The translations under genes and the position numbers were made by a program. Positions 37,092-46,552 of a stretch of 64,000 nucleotides of DNA are shown here, piece after piece. Positions within the stretch are counted from its first letter, which is position 1. Each line of letters begins with the position of its first letter. The notes under the pieces are model-generated. The model was not told where the DNA came from. It did no database searches and saw only the letters and a program-made list of their open reading frames with translations. The DNA is from Tectiglobus diatomicola (GTDB lineage: Bacteria; Pseudomonadota; Alphaproteobacteria; Rhizobiales; Hyphomicrobiaceae): contig JAZDSJ010000011.1 in NCBI GenBank assembly GCA_039583345.1, forward strand, positions 124,001-188,000. Direction: 5' to 3'.

Positions 37092-39851
37092 GCGGAGCAG
37101 CAGTATGCGCGCGAGGCGACGCTGCAGGGGTACCTGCACCTCAACTTCCTGCACAGCCACCCCGACGGCTGCGCCGCCGGCACCGATTGCAGCGACTGCG
37201 GCATCTTCATGTACTGCACCGATTGCCCGCGGGCGTGCGCGGCGCTTCAGTCCTGCATGCAGAACATGTGGGACGACGACGTCTGCGATACCGAGTGCAA
37301 CCACAAGGCGTGCGGCTACAACGACTGCACGCCGACGCAGGCGATCGCCGTATGAGATCCGTCATTAGATCCGAAATTCGATCCCTAATCAGATCCTACC
37401 CGATTCCCTGAGAGGTTGAAACTGCATTTTCTCCCTCCCAGGCGATCGCCAAGTGCTGGCCGGAGCAGGTCAAGATGACCGAGGACATCAGCACGCAGTT
37501 GGAGATAGTTAGAGATACTTAGAGATAACGACTACGTAATGAGACGTCAGCACGCAATCAGAGAGCATGCTGGCCGGAGCAGGTCAAGATGACCGAGGAC
37601 ATCAGCACGCTTCCCGCCAACGCCTCCGTCGGGATCCACATGGATCTCGGCCGTATCTCGCTCACGGTGCAGTCGGAAGGGATGGTGGCGCACCTCGAGC
37701 CGTGGTGAGCTGCGTGCTGGCCGTTACACTTACATGTTGGCCGTTTACAAGTAGGGCCTGTGTGGGGGAGGCGCAGCCTAGCCTACATTCTTCTGAGGCC
37801 TCTCTTTTGTTTCACGTTTCAATACGACTTTCCTATCCGGGTGGTCTTCGACGGGATTGTTACAGGATTGAGACGAGATTGTGACGAGATTGTGACGAGA
37901 CTGCACGAGACTGCACGAGATCGTGACGAGATCGTGACGAGACTGCCCGAGACTGCACGAGATCGCGACGAGATCGTCACGAGATTGTGACGAGATTGCA
38001 GGTGGTTTTCGACTGGGTGGATGGTCGCCTGTTCGACTCGCCATGCGCCGGCGTGCTGGGCGAGCTCCTCTCCCTCTCAGAGGCTCAGGCGCATAACTGA
38101 GCCCCAAGAAGAAGGCTCAGTCTTGTCTGTGTTCTTTTTCTCTTTTTCTCTTGTCTGTGTTCTTTTCTCTTTTTCTCCTTTTTTCGTAACCGCTCCTGTC
38201 CACTACACTCTCTTCTTCTTACACTCTCTTCCTCCTTTCAGATGAAGGTCGACGCGATCGTGACGGACCGTCTCGAGAAACGGCAGACCTTCTGGTTCCC
38301 GCAGGCCAGCCACACCCCGTCCACACCCCGTTCACACTTCTTCCACAATCCGCAGGCCGTTCACACCTCTTCCCCCCCCCTTTCACACCCCGTTCACACT
38401 TCGTTCACAATCCGTTCACGCCCCGTTCACAAACCCCGTTCACGCCTCGTGTACAGCTGATCCACAGCTCATCCACACCTCACTCGCCCCTCGTCCACAC
38501 CGCATTCACACCCCATTCACACCCGATTCACGTCTCATTCACACCTCATGCACGCCTCATTCACACCCCGTTCACACCCCATTCACACCCCGTTCACATT
38601 CGGCTAACCTTCTGCCTCTGCTCTCCTTCCCGCAGCTCGAGTTCTCCTCGGCCACCCACGTGGCTCATTCACACCCCATTCACACCCCGTTCACACCCCA
38701 TTCACACCCCGTTCACACCCCGTTCACACCCCGTTCACACCCCATTCACACCCCGTTCACACCCGGCTAACCTTCTGTCTCTGCTCTCCTTCCCGCAGCT
38801 CGAGTTCTCCTCGGCCACCCACGTGGCTCATTCACACCCCATTCACACCCCGTTCACACCCCATTCACGCCCCATTCACACCCGGCTAACCTTCTGTCTC
38901 TGCTCTCCTTCCCGCAGCTCGAGTTCTCCTCGGCCACCCACGTGGCTCAGCGCTTTTGGGCCTTCACGCGAGCAGAAACGGCCGAGGGGCGGCACACGCT
39001 GCGCGTCGGTTACACCGTCAGCATACGGCAGCGTGAATGAGGCGTGAATGAGGCGTGAATGAGGCGTGAATGAGGAGTGGATGAGGTGTGAACGAGGCGT
39101 GAATGAGGAGTGAATGAGGCGAAAGTTGAGGTCAATGGGTTGCGAAAGTTGAGGTCAATGGGTTGTGAATGGGGTGTGAATGAGGTGCGGACGAGGTGTG
39201 AATGGGGGTGTGAAATGGGGTGTGAATGAGGTGCGGACGAGGTGTGAATGGGGTGTGCTGCACGGCAGGGCTGGCTGTTCACCTACTTCCCGTTTGACAA
39301 CCAAACGATCGAGGTGGCCGGCGCCGTGGAGGGCGCCCAGCTGCAGCTGGCGGGAAGCGGGTACGCCCGCTGTCGACTACACACACCTCTCATTATCTCT
39401 CATTAAGTGGTCGTTATCTCTCATAAAGTAGTCGTTATCTCTCATTAAGTAGTCATCAAGCAGTCATTAATGATACAAGTGCCGCGCCTGTCGACTACAC
39501 ATACCTCCTACTTACACCGCACAGGCTTTTACGCGAGTAGTAGCTTCTGTCGGCGCGTAGATAGCTAGGCCACCACGAGCCAGCGGACTAAGCCTAAGTC
39601 GTGGTGTGTACTCGACAGGTACGCCCCGACCAATCCGGTGCTGACGGGCGAGGTGTCAGCCGACGCGCTGGAGTGTCACTGATTCGACATTAAGTACTAC
39701 GTAGTACGTAGTATCACTCATTGGATGTTGATGATCACTGACTGGAGTTAATTCTTACCAAAAGGGTGTCCGCCGACGCGCTGCTTCCGCAGTCGCTGGA
39801 GTGGCTTCGCGATTCGACCGACTGGATCGAGGTGTGGCACTCGTCCGACAG
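37092..39851 (+). CDS. Partial multi-exon eukaryotic gene: LNR repeat plus Cys-loop channel extracellular domain
   Basis: Approximate exons: 37092-37340, 37442-37496/37568-37704, 38002-38090, 38242-38304, 38918-39031, 39269-39368, 39619-39670 and 39767-39851. Exon 1 gives a cysteine-rich protein with a Lin-12/Notch repeat (CMQNMWDDDVCDTEC then CNHKACGYNDC). Later exons give FDWVDGRLFD, TFWFPQ joined to LEFSSATHV, and GWLFTYFPFDNQTIEV. These correspond to the W-x-D-x-RL, W-x-P and FPFD landmarks of pentameric ligand-gated channel extracellular domains. Several joins keep frame (…FPQ|LEF…, …IRQ|GWLF…); one (37704/38002) does not fit cleanly. The transmembrane part is missing beyond the right edge. 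An intronless bacterial origin is excluded by the in-frame stops. Confidence 0.72.
37858..38001 (+). repeat. Intronic minisatellite (GACGAGATTGT type)
   Basis: Imperfect copies of GACGAGATTGT / GACGAGACTGC fill the end of an intron up to the acceptor GCAG at 37998-38001. Confidence 0.8.
38305..38917 (+). repeat. Intronic satellite (CATTCACACCC / CGTTCACACCC)
   Basis: Dozens of imperfect copies of an 10-11 base unit. The intron end plus the first bases of the next exon (CCCGCAG|CTCGAGTTCTCC) occur three times, near 38630, 38795 and 38911; only the last continues into open coding sequence. Confidence 0.8.
39032..39258 (+). repeat. G-rich satellite, reverse complement of the one upstream
   Basis: Units such as GTGAATGAGGCGT and GGTGTGAATGGGG. 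They are the complementary strand of the C-rich satellite at 38305-38917, so the exon at 38918-39031 is flanked by two large inverted repeat arrays. Confidence 0.75.
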
Positions 39852-40309
39852 GCGTGGATTGGATCCTTCATTAGATCCTTCATCAGATCCTTCATTACTC
39901 CCTTCATCAGATCCTTCACTAGATCGAGGTGTGGCACTCGTCCGACAGGCGTGGATTAGATCCTTCATTAGATCCTTCATTAGATCATTAATTAGGTCCT
40001 TCATTAGATCGAGGTGTGGCACTCGTCCGACAGGCGTGGATTAGATCCTTCATTAGATCGAGGTGTGGCACTCGTCCGACAGGCGTGGAGTATTCCCTTC
40101 ATCAGATCCTTCATCAGATCCTTCATCAGATCCTTCAGTTAGATCCTTCATTAGATCCTTCATCAGATCCTTCATTAGATTCCTTCATTAGATCCCTGAT
40201 GATCGAGGTGTGGCACTCGTCCGACAGGCGTGGATCAGATCCTTCATTAGATCCTCCTTAGATCCTTCATTAGATCCTTAATTAGATCCTTCACTAGATC
40301 GAGGTGTGG
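39852..40309 (+). repeat. GATCCTTCATTA array with repeated exon edge
   Basis: Units of GATCCTTCATTA/GATCCTTCATCA alternate with copies of a ~33-base exon edge containing GAGGTGTGGCACTCGTCCGA. After the true exon end (39851) there are four more full copies, and a last one cut off after GAGGTGTGG at the junction with tolB. Confidence 0.82.
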
Positions 40310-41247
40310 AAGCATGGACTTGTGTCAATAGCATCAGATCGTGTCAGGTGTCGCGAGCGCCGTGATTTAAGATCTATCTCGACTATCCATGAACTAGTGT
40401 TGTGTTGAACACTCATAATAACACGTTTTCCGTCAGGAGAAAAACGTGGCGCAAATGTCATACCTGGAAAATCGCCAACCACTTGTTTTTGACCACTTGT
40501 TAAATCCATCATAAAAACTCGTGGCTGATCTTTTACATAAGACATATATGTAATCTCTTGCCGCATGGGATTGAACCGCGGTGTAATCACAAGTTCACTT
40601 CCGTCACTGAGTATTTGAAGATTATGTCCATCTTGGTCCATAATTGCCAGACGCTTCAATCGTTTTTGTTTCGGACCAGTTTCATCAATAAATACAATTC
40701 TTGTATCAAAATAGCCTTGCTCAAATGTTAGCTTTTGATAAATTTGATCAGAAACAAGGTGACCTAAACGACGCCAGTGTTTAGGTAAGACTGAAAATTT
40801 TTGTTCTATCAAAAGTTGACCGAGAACGATGTCCCAGAGACGGAAATGAACTTGAAAATTTCCATTTTCTATCTTTAAAGTACGACCGATTATAACCGCC
40901 TCTACACCAATCGAACGCCAGTCTTGAAAGCGTGGTGTAACATCAATATTATTCATCTGTTGGACAAATTTTTTTTGTTTTAAAGTGCTAAATATGCCTG
41001 AGCGTTCTAGATCAGCTTGTATGATATTAGATATAGCAGTCCCAAGTCGCTTGTTATCACCAAAAAACAAAGGAACAGCAAGTAATACAGGCTTTGGATT
41101 AGCTTTATCAATAGTAACTCGTGTTTGAGAAGTAAGTGTTGCAGGTGCTATGCACGCTGCGAAGCTACTACTGAAAATTCGTATCATCTCTCGCCGTGAA
41201 ATGCCATTTTGATACCATGGCTTGTATGAGCCGATCGATGTTTTCAT
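40310..41247 (-). pseudogene. tolB: TolB, C-terminus removed by the foreign block
   Basis: About 313 bacterial codons remain of a family near 430-440. They hold a signal sequence with a twin-arginine-like SRRE, the N-terminal TolB domain (VEAVIIGRTLKIENGNFQVHFRLWD) and three or so beta-propeller blades (QILSDGSELVITPRFNPMRQ, DFPGMTFAPRFSPDGKRV). The frame breaks in AIDTSPCF, where the family continues SPDG; instead four foreign codons and a stop (start of stop at 40294) follow. TolB is the periplasmic partner of Pal and TolA in outer-membrane constriction. pal, normally next, is absent. Confidence 0.85.
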
Positions 41248-42109
41248 TTTTCAACCTCGTACAATAAGCCTTTATAAATCCTGAAAAACACTTAGCGGTA
41301 ATTTGCGAGTATGTTATAATTTTTAGTAATAACATTCAGGTAAAAATTAAGTTACGCAGGGTTATGAACAAAATCTATTTAACATTACTATAATATGGTC
41401 CTAGCTATCTTTATGAAGGTTTTTTGATAAATTATTATAAAGTGCATATTGTTTGATGATACATATTGCATTAAGCACATTACTACGGAATTCAGAGTTG
41501 AACTGTAAATTCAATGCTTTTGGCTCGCCATGGTACTACCTGCTTTATTCACCCTCAGCTTAACATCAGCTACCTATTGTACGTATTTATTTATATCTAT
41601 TTGAGCATACCAGTTTTTTAATCAAAGCTGCTTCTATCATAGTATCAGTAAGAGAACACAGATTTTCTGTTAAACATGGATATTAACCTTTTAGTTTCAG
41701 AATTCAGATTTTTGAATTTACCCATGTCTGTCAGTAATTTCTCGTTTTAAAAATCGCTTTCTTATTAGTCACGAAAGTTTATAAAGTAGTTTATGTGTTT
41801 TACCAGTATAAAAACCGTTTTTATCTGTAATTTGATTTTGGATCTGTAAGTATTTAAGTTGTCCAGAAGAGTTTGGCTTTTTACTTGTAAAATGTGATTG
41901 AGCATTAAAAGATGCCAATGTTCAATTCTGTAGCAATGTTTGGAGAGAGATACTCATACTAACGGTAGCATAACTGATACAGTTCATCTACTTTTGTTAA
42001 ATATTGTAATAAATTTATGTACGAATTAAAACAACTGTTAGGATTATGTTTCAAGTCAAACTCATGTTTGCAACACGACGTTTTTTTCGTGAAAGATAAT
42101 CTCAATCAT
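41248..42109. other. Decayed region where tolA should be
   Basis: About 860 bases between tolB and the tolR relic with no open frame over 60 codons. tolA would lie here in the usual tolQ-tolR-tolA-tolB order. TolA is low-complexity and I could not recognise a trace. Confidence 0.45.
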
Positions 42110-42412
42110 CTTTCTTTACTCCCTTTGCTGCGGATGAACACCGGTTATTACTATCCTCTCAAGATTTGTCCATTAATTTAAACTTTACAGTTTACTCAAA
42201 CAACATTAGTCTCCCGGTTTGCTTATTACTCAAAAATTTTCTGCCGTCTTAAAAGATAGAAACGATAATTAGTTTTTGGTTTTATAATATAAACTTGCGT
42301 GTTTGATCTAAGAGCAACCGAGTTTCATGCCGATAGTTGTTAGAGAAAGTCAAATTATACACAAAATTATAATAACAAATATAACGTCAACAAATGGTCT
42401 AAATAGACTAGC
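42110..42412 (-). pseudogene. tolR: tolR relic
   Basis: Directly after the tolQ stop the minus strand reads FRPFVDVIFVIIILCII and then a stop (42350-42352). This aligns with the TolR/ExbD membrane helix VTPFVDVMLVLLIIFMV, including the essential aspartate. In-frame after the stop, LSLTTIG resembles the following TAPLLTxG. The N-terminal ~25 residues are gone and further stops follow; a segment ERIVITG near 42155 may be the TolR ERIYVRA strand. TolR would have been the partner of TolQ in the proton-driven motor. Confidence 0.65.
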
Positions 42413-42416
42413 TTTA

Positions 42417-43136
42417 TTAACTATTATGAGTTGTATCTACTTGCCTGGAGACAATAGCTGAAAACTCATCTGCAAATGCCTCTAAACGTTGACTGAGACG
42501 TGAAACGTCTCCCGAAAACTTATTGTAAAAGAGAACTGCTGGTATTGCTGTAATTAATCCTATAGCTGATGCAAATAATGCCTCGGAAATACCTGGTGCT
42601 ATAACAGCCAGGTTTGTACCCTCAGATATCTCTATACCCTGAAGGCTGATAATAATACCCCATACTGTTCCAAGAAGACCAATAAAAGGGGCAGTAGTAC
42701 CAACAGTAGCCAGAAAAAGTAATCTTTGTTTTAATCGATCTATTTCACGAGTAATAGTTACGTCCATTACTTTTTCAACACGTGTCTGAATGCCATTGAA
42801 TCCCTTGGATCCTCCATCAACCGAAACTGATCTGTTCCATTCACGCATAGCTGCAATAAAAAGTGCTGCAGTTGCAATTGGTGGTTTACTGCGGTTTATA
42901 CTTGAGTAGAACTCATCCAGTGAATGCGCAGACCAAAATAAAGTCTCAAACTTATCAGCTTCTCTATTAATTCTACCAAGTAGTATGAGTTTTTCAAAGA
43001 TAATAGCCCAACATCTCACAGACGAAAGAATAAGAATAATAATTGTGATTTTGACAGCAATATGCGCTCGTAAAAAAAGCTCAAAGAACAAGACACTTTC
43101 TGCCACTGACAGCGCACCCGCAAAACTCATGTCCAT
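42417..43136 (-). CDS. tolQ: TolQ proton channel subunit
   Basis: A 239-residue MotA/TolQ/ExbB family inner-membrane protein with three helices: about residues 22-45, 140-165 and 180-205. The signature TTAPFIGLLGTVWGIIISLQ and GISEALFASAIGLITAIPAVLFYNKF carries the conserved Thr/Pro residues. TolQ works with TolR and TolA to energise the Tol-Pal system. Here its partners are dead or cut, so it may be a lone survivor or may pair with an ExbD-like protein elsewhere. Confidence 0.9.
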   Translation of the reverse strand: MDMSFAGALSVAESVLFFELFLRAHIAVKITIIILILSSVRCWAIIFEKLILLGRINREADKFETLFWSAHSLDEFYSSINRSKPPIATAALFIAAMREWNRSVSVDGGSKGFNGIQTRVEKVMDVTITREIDRLKQRLLFLATVGTTAPFIGLLGTVWGIIISLQGIEISEGTNLAVIAPGISEALFASAIGLITAIPAVLFYNKFSGDVSRLSQRLEAFADEFSAIVSRQVDTTHNS

Positions 43137-43561
43137 TACATCACCTTTTTTATTAGGTTTGTTGATTATAATTAGTTAATTTATTGTTAACGAACTGATG
43201 AGATTATAATTACATTAAAGCTTTTAAAAAGAGAAAGCCAATAGGCTTGTAGTTTTATGTATTTGATTTTATTTTTCAGTCTAAATCCCATTGTTTTAGT
43301 TTTCGTTGATTTATTTTTAAAATATTATTTGAGGTACAATTTTTTTGTAGTGATTTTAAACCAACTAAGAATAGTTTTTTTAATCCACGCTATTAACTAT
43401 ACGTTATTGTAGCTTATTTACTTGTTATTAGCTTGTACGATTTAAAAAAACTAAAACTCAATTTCTTTATAAATCAAACTTGAATTTAACAGTTCTCATA
43501 TGTATTAGCATAAGAGAAAAAAAATTAGCTACAATTCATTAGTTTATTTTGTGAAACTATA
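43137..43561. other. Gap where ybgC usually lies
   Basis: About 425 very AT-rich bases between tolQ and ruvB. The acyl-CoA thioesterase gene ybgC commonly stands here in alphaproteobacteria. I read the minus strand for its HTDxxGVVY motif and did not find it. Confidence 0.4.
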
Positions 43562-44635
43562 TCACTCACTATTTTTGTCGTGGTCGTTTTTATGTTCAAA
43601 AATTGGTAGTTGTTCTGATCGATCCCATCGAGATGAAGCTTCAATTCCGAAATGATCATATGTCTTAAAAGTTAACAAACGCCCCCGTGGTGTCCGACTT
43701 ATGAACCCTTTTTGCAAAAGGTAAGGCTCTACAATTTCCTCCAATGCATCACGTGGCTCTGATAAAGCAGCCGAGAGTGTTTCAATTCCTACTGGACCAC
43801 CTTCATAATTCTCTGCAATACATCTAAGGTAACGATGGTCAAGTACATCTAAGCCTTCGCTATCAACCTCCATCATCTGCAAAGCGTCATCCGCAATTTC
43901 AGCAGAAATAATTGTAGTATTCTCTACTATTGCAAAGTCTCTCACCCGGCGTAATAAACGGCCTGCAATACGCGGTGTACCACGTGAACGGCGCGCAATT
44001 TCCTGTGCACCATCTGCTCGTATGGATACTCCTAAGATCCGGGAGTTCCTTTCTATAACAAAACGCAACTCTTCATCAGTATAAAAATTGAGTCTAACTG
44101 GAATACCAAAACGATCACGTAAAGGAGTAGTTAGTAAGCCAGCTCTAGTAGTAGCTCCAACTAAAGTAAATTTGGCAAGATCAATTCGAACTGAACGCGC
44201 AGCTGGCCCCTCTCCTATTATCAAATCAAGATAAAAGTCTTCCATTGCCGGATACAGAATTTCTTCAACAACAGGGTTTAAACGATGGATCTCATCAATA
44301 AACAGCACATCACGTTCCTCCAGATTAGTAAGCAATGCAGCAAGATCACCAGCTTTAGATATCACAGGACCTGCTGTTGCACGAAATCCAACACCGAGCT
44401 CCTTAGACATAATTTGTGCTAGAGTAGTCTTACCAAGACCAGGTGGACCTACAAATAAAACATGGTCGAGAGCCGCACCTCTTTTTTTAGCCGCTTTAAT
44501 AAAAACACGAAGATTAGCACGCACTTGTTCCTGGCCAATGAAATCATCCAAAGATTGCGGCCTAATGGACATCTCCGTCTCATCTGTATTGCTTTGGGAA
44601 GCTGAAAGAAGACGATTGTTTTCTGTAGTATTCAT
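43562..44635 (-). CDS. ruvB: Holliday junction branch-migration ATPase RuvB
   Basis: A 357-residue AAA+ motor counted from the Met before NTTENNRLL; 17 more codons are open upstream. Walker A GPPGLGKTT, Walker B LFIDEIHRL, sensor-1 GATTRAGLLT with the arginine finger region PLRDRFG, and the C-terminal winged helix (GPVGIETLSAALSE, QKGFISRTPRGR). It drives branch migration with RuvA. Confidence 0.95.
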   Translation of the reverse strand: MNTTENNRLLSASQSNTDETEMSIRPQSLDDFIGQEQVRANLRVFIKAAKKRGAALDHVLFVGPPGLGKTTLAQIMSKELGVGFRATAGPVISKAGDLAALLTNLEERDVLFIDEIHRLNPVVEEILYPAMEDFYLDLIIGEGPAARSVRIDLAKFTLVGATTRAGLLTTPLRDRFGIPVRLNFYTDEELRFVIERNSRILGVSIRADGAQEIARRSRGTPRIAGRLLRRVRDFAIVENTTIISAEIADDALQMMEVDSEGLDVLDHRYLRCIAENYEGGPVGIETLSAALSEPRDALEEIVEPYLLQKGFISRTPRGRLLTFKTYDHFGIEASSRWDRSEQLPIFEHKNDHDKNSE

Positions 44636-44947
44636 AATTAGTGATTTTATCATGTAAAAGTGAAAAATTGAACTAGCTTCAAGCAACCATTAATTACAAA
44701 ATGTAAAATGTTCTGGTTATCTACTTTTCACAACAGGTAGTGAAATTGAGCGGTAGAATGGAACTGAATGTCAAAACAGATTGAAATTACCTATTAAGAT
44801 AGTGTAGAAACTAATATAGGCCTGTGGAAAATTAGACTAAAGCGCATCACTAATCATATTAAAGTAATATCAGAAAAATATATGTTATATTTGAGTTGGT
44901 GTAATATAACCTTCGTCACTACCAAACATTTTTAAAGCGAACGAATT
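44636..44947. other. Gap between ruvA and ruvB
   Basis: About 310 AT-rich bases inside what is normally a tight ruvCAB operon. Nothing recognised; another sign of loosened packing. Confidence 0.4.
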
Positions 44948-45574
44948 CTAAATTGCATTAGAAAGTGATTTAAGACTAGACCTAATAAGCTCTTCCGTTT
45001 GCGCGTTTTCTCCTAGATCTTCAATAACGAGGGCTACAGCTTGTGATGCTTGCGACGGCTGATAACCAAGATTACAAAGCGCAGAAATTGCATCGGATGT
45101 AGCTGCATTATCAACAAAAGGCTTAGACATAACATCAATATTCCTTTGGGATGTGTGCAACCCCTTGAAAGAAGAAGCTGGAACTTTATCTTTTAATTCA
45201 GCAACAATGCGTTGGGCTATTTTTTTTCCAATTCCTGGAGTTTGACTTATAGCTACCCAATCTCCCGTAGCAATTGCATTAGCCAAAACAACTGGTTCAA
45301 GTATACCTAACACACTAAGTGCCATTTTCGCTCCGACACCCTGAACACTTTGTAAGCTGCGAAAAACGCTACGCTCTATTTCGGTTGAAAAGCCATAAAG
45401 CTTGATGGCATCCTCACGAACGTGAGTGTCAATTCTTAGGACAACCTCCACGCCCTCTGTCATAGCACGTAATGTCTTAGTTGAAGCTTGGACCTCATAG
45501 CCTACACCACCAACATCTATAACACAATATAGATCTCCTATAGCGTCTACGATTCCTCTCAATTTTCCAATCAT
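44948..45574 (-). CDS. ruvA: Holliday junction binding protein RuvA
   Basis: A 208-residue protein: N-terminal OB fold (MIGKLRGIVDAIGDLYCVIDVGGVGYEV), two helix-hairpin-helix motifs (VQGVGAKMALSVLG and TPGIGKKIAQRIVAELK) and the C-terminal domain III (DAISALCNLGYQPSQASQAV) that contacts RuvB. It lies 21 bases after ruvC. Confidence 0.95.
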   Translation of the reverse strand: MIGKLRGIVDAIGDLYCVIDVGGVGYEVQASTKTLRAMTEGVEVVLRIDTHVREDAIKLYGFSTEIERSVFRSLQSVQGVGAKMALSVLGILEPVVLANAIATGDWVAISQTPGIGKKIAQRIVAELKDKVPASSFKGLHTSQRNIDVMSKPFVDNAATSDAISALCNLGYQPSQASQAVALVIEDLGENAQTEELIRSSLKSLSNAI

Positions 45575-45595
45575 TGTAAAGGTTACTCACACTTG

Positions 45596-46099
45596 CTATA
45601 CTATACGTGCTATCACGCTCGAACGTTGATGAGCGTGACATATGGCAACAGCCAAAGCATCTGCTTCATCAGAATTAGAGAAGTTTGCCCTGGGTAACAG
45701 CATCTTGACCATGATTTGTATTTGCTTTTTTCCAGCATGTCCTGTGCCAACAACTGTTTTTTTAATAAGATTAGGAGAATATTCTGCGACAGAAACATCA
45801 CATAATGCTGGGACAAGGAGGGCAATACCTCTAGCTTGTCCTAGCTTTAATGTTGTGCGAGCATTATCATTTACGAAAGTTTCTTCGACAGCTGCTTCGC
45901 AAGGCATATAAAATTTAAGAACATCAGTAAGACCTTCAAAAATTTCCTTTAGTCGAAAGGAGAGCTGTTTGCTATCTGTGGAAGTTACAAATCCCGAAGC
46001 AACGTAAGAGAGACGCGGTCCATTAATTTCAATAACTCCCCATCCTGAACAACGCAATCCAGGATCTATACCTATTATTCTTATCGCTCGAATAGACAT
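45596..46099 (-). CDS. ruvC: Holliday junction resolvase RuvC
   Basis: A 167-residue RNase H-fold endonuclease that cuts Holliday junctions. The first catalytic Asp lies in IIGIDPGLRCSGWGV, the second acidic residue in AVEETFVNDNARTTLKLGQARG, and the final pair in SDEADALAVAICHAH. I begin at the Met before SIRAIRI; twelve more codons are open. Confidence 0.95.
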   Translation of the reverse strand: MSIRAIRIIGIDPGLRCSGWGVIEINGPRLSYVASGFVTSTDSKQLSFRLKEIFEGLTDVLKFYMPCEAAVEETFVNDNARTTLKLGQARGIALLVPALCDVSVAEYSPNLIKKTVVGTGHAGKKQIQIMVKMLLPRANFSNSDEADALAVAICHAHQRSSVIARIV

Positions 46100-46552
46100 A
46101 AAGTAAAATAAACAGATTCGCGATATCAATCCCAATCGAAATTAAATTATGTAGGTAATAATTAAAGTGTGCTTACTGTAAAAATTAACGTTTTATATGT
46201 TGCACTTCGTAATGGCGAATAAGTGTTAGCATGAAAAGCTACTTTTTAGATTCTGTAATAAAATTAACTGTGGTAGCTTTTAAAAATCGTACTTATTCTA
46301 AATATTCTAAATGTCTGATTATTTTCAATTATATACAGTTGACCTAAAATCAAACATTTGGAGTTGATTTTGGGTGCTTATTTCTAGCGTACAAAACAAA
46401 AATTATAGTTTCTTATTTTTCTAAACTTAAATTATGCTAATTTTGAAATCTTCTATGTTTCGCTTAGTTGCGGAGTAATGACTGCGCCAACATTACAGTA
46501 GACGCTGTCATATTTCAGCATTTTCTAGTTCACAAGGCTATAGATATAATAA
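46100..46552. other. AT-rich boundary between ruvC and the nif island
   Basis: About 450 bases with no gene, no tRNA and no integrase or attachment-site signal. It marks the left border of the dense nif block. Confidence 0.45.

Larger units (their letters stand above)
36858..40309. other. Foreign eukaryote-like block with exons and repeat-filled introns
   Basis: About 3.45 kb that is GC-rich in its coding parts, full of short tandem repeats, and without bacterial genes or ribosome sites. The left edge interrupts rnd after GTTGCC at 36857. The right edge interrupts tolB: the repeat copy ending GAGGTGTGG at 40309 is joined to tolB codons from 40310. Both edges lie in or next to GATCC-rich repeats of the same family. 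Coding pieces on the plus strand make sense only when spliced. I infer nuclear DNA of an alga or other protist, either a chimeric join or a true insertion. Confidence 0.88.

Noticed and set aside
37105..37411. Arginine- and alanine-rich open frames in the foreign block
   Set aside because: They are alternate frames over the GC-rich Notch-repeat exon.
39735..40261. Repetitive open frames (MKDLMKDLI type) in the GATCC array
   Set aside because: They are translations of the satellite and have no gene features.
36858..40309. CRISPR array (regular repeats)
   Set aside because: Repeats are imperfect, of variable spacing, and some contain exon sequence; no cas genes are near.
36858..40309. Bacterial transposon or phage insertion
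   Set aside because: No transposase or integrase, no terminal inverted repeats and no target duplication joining rnd and tolB; the content is spliced eukaryotic coding DNA.
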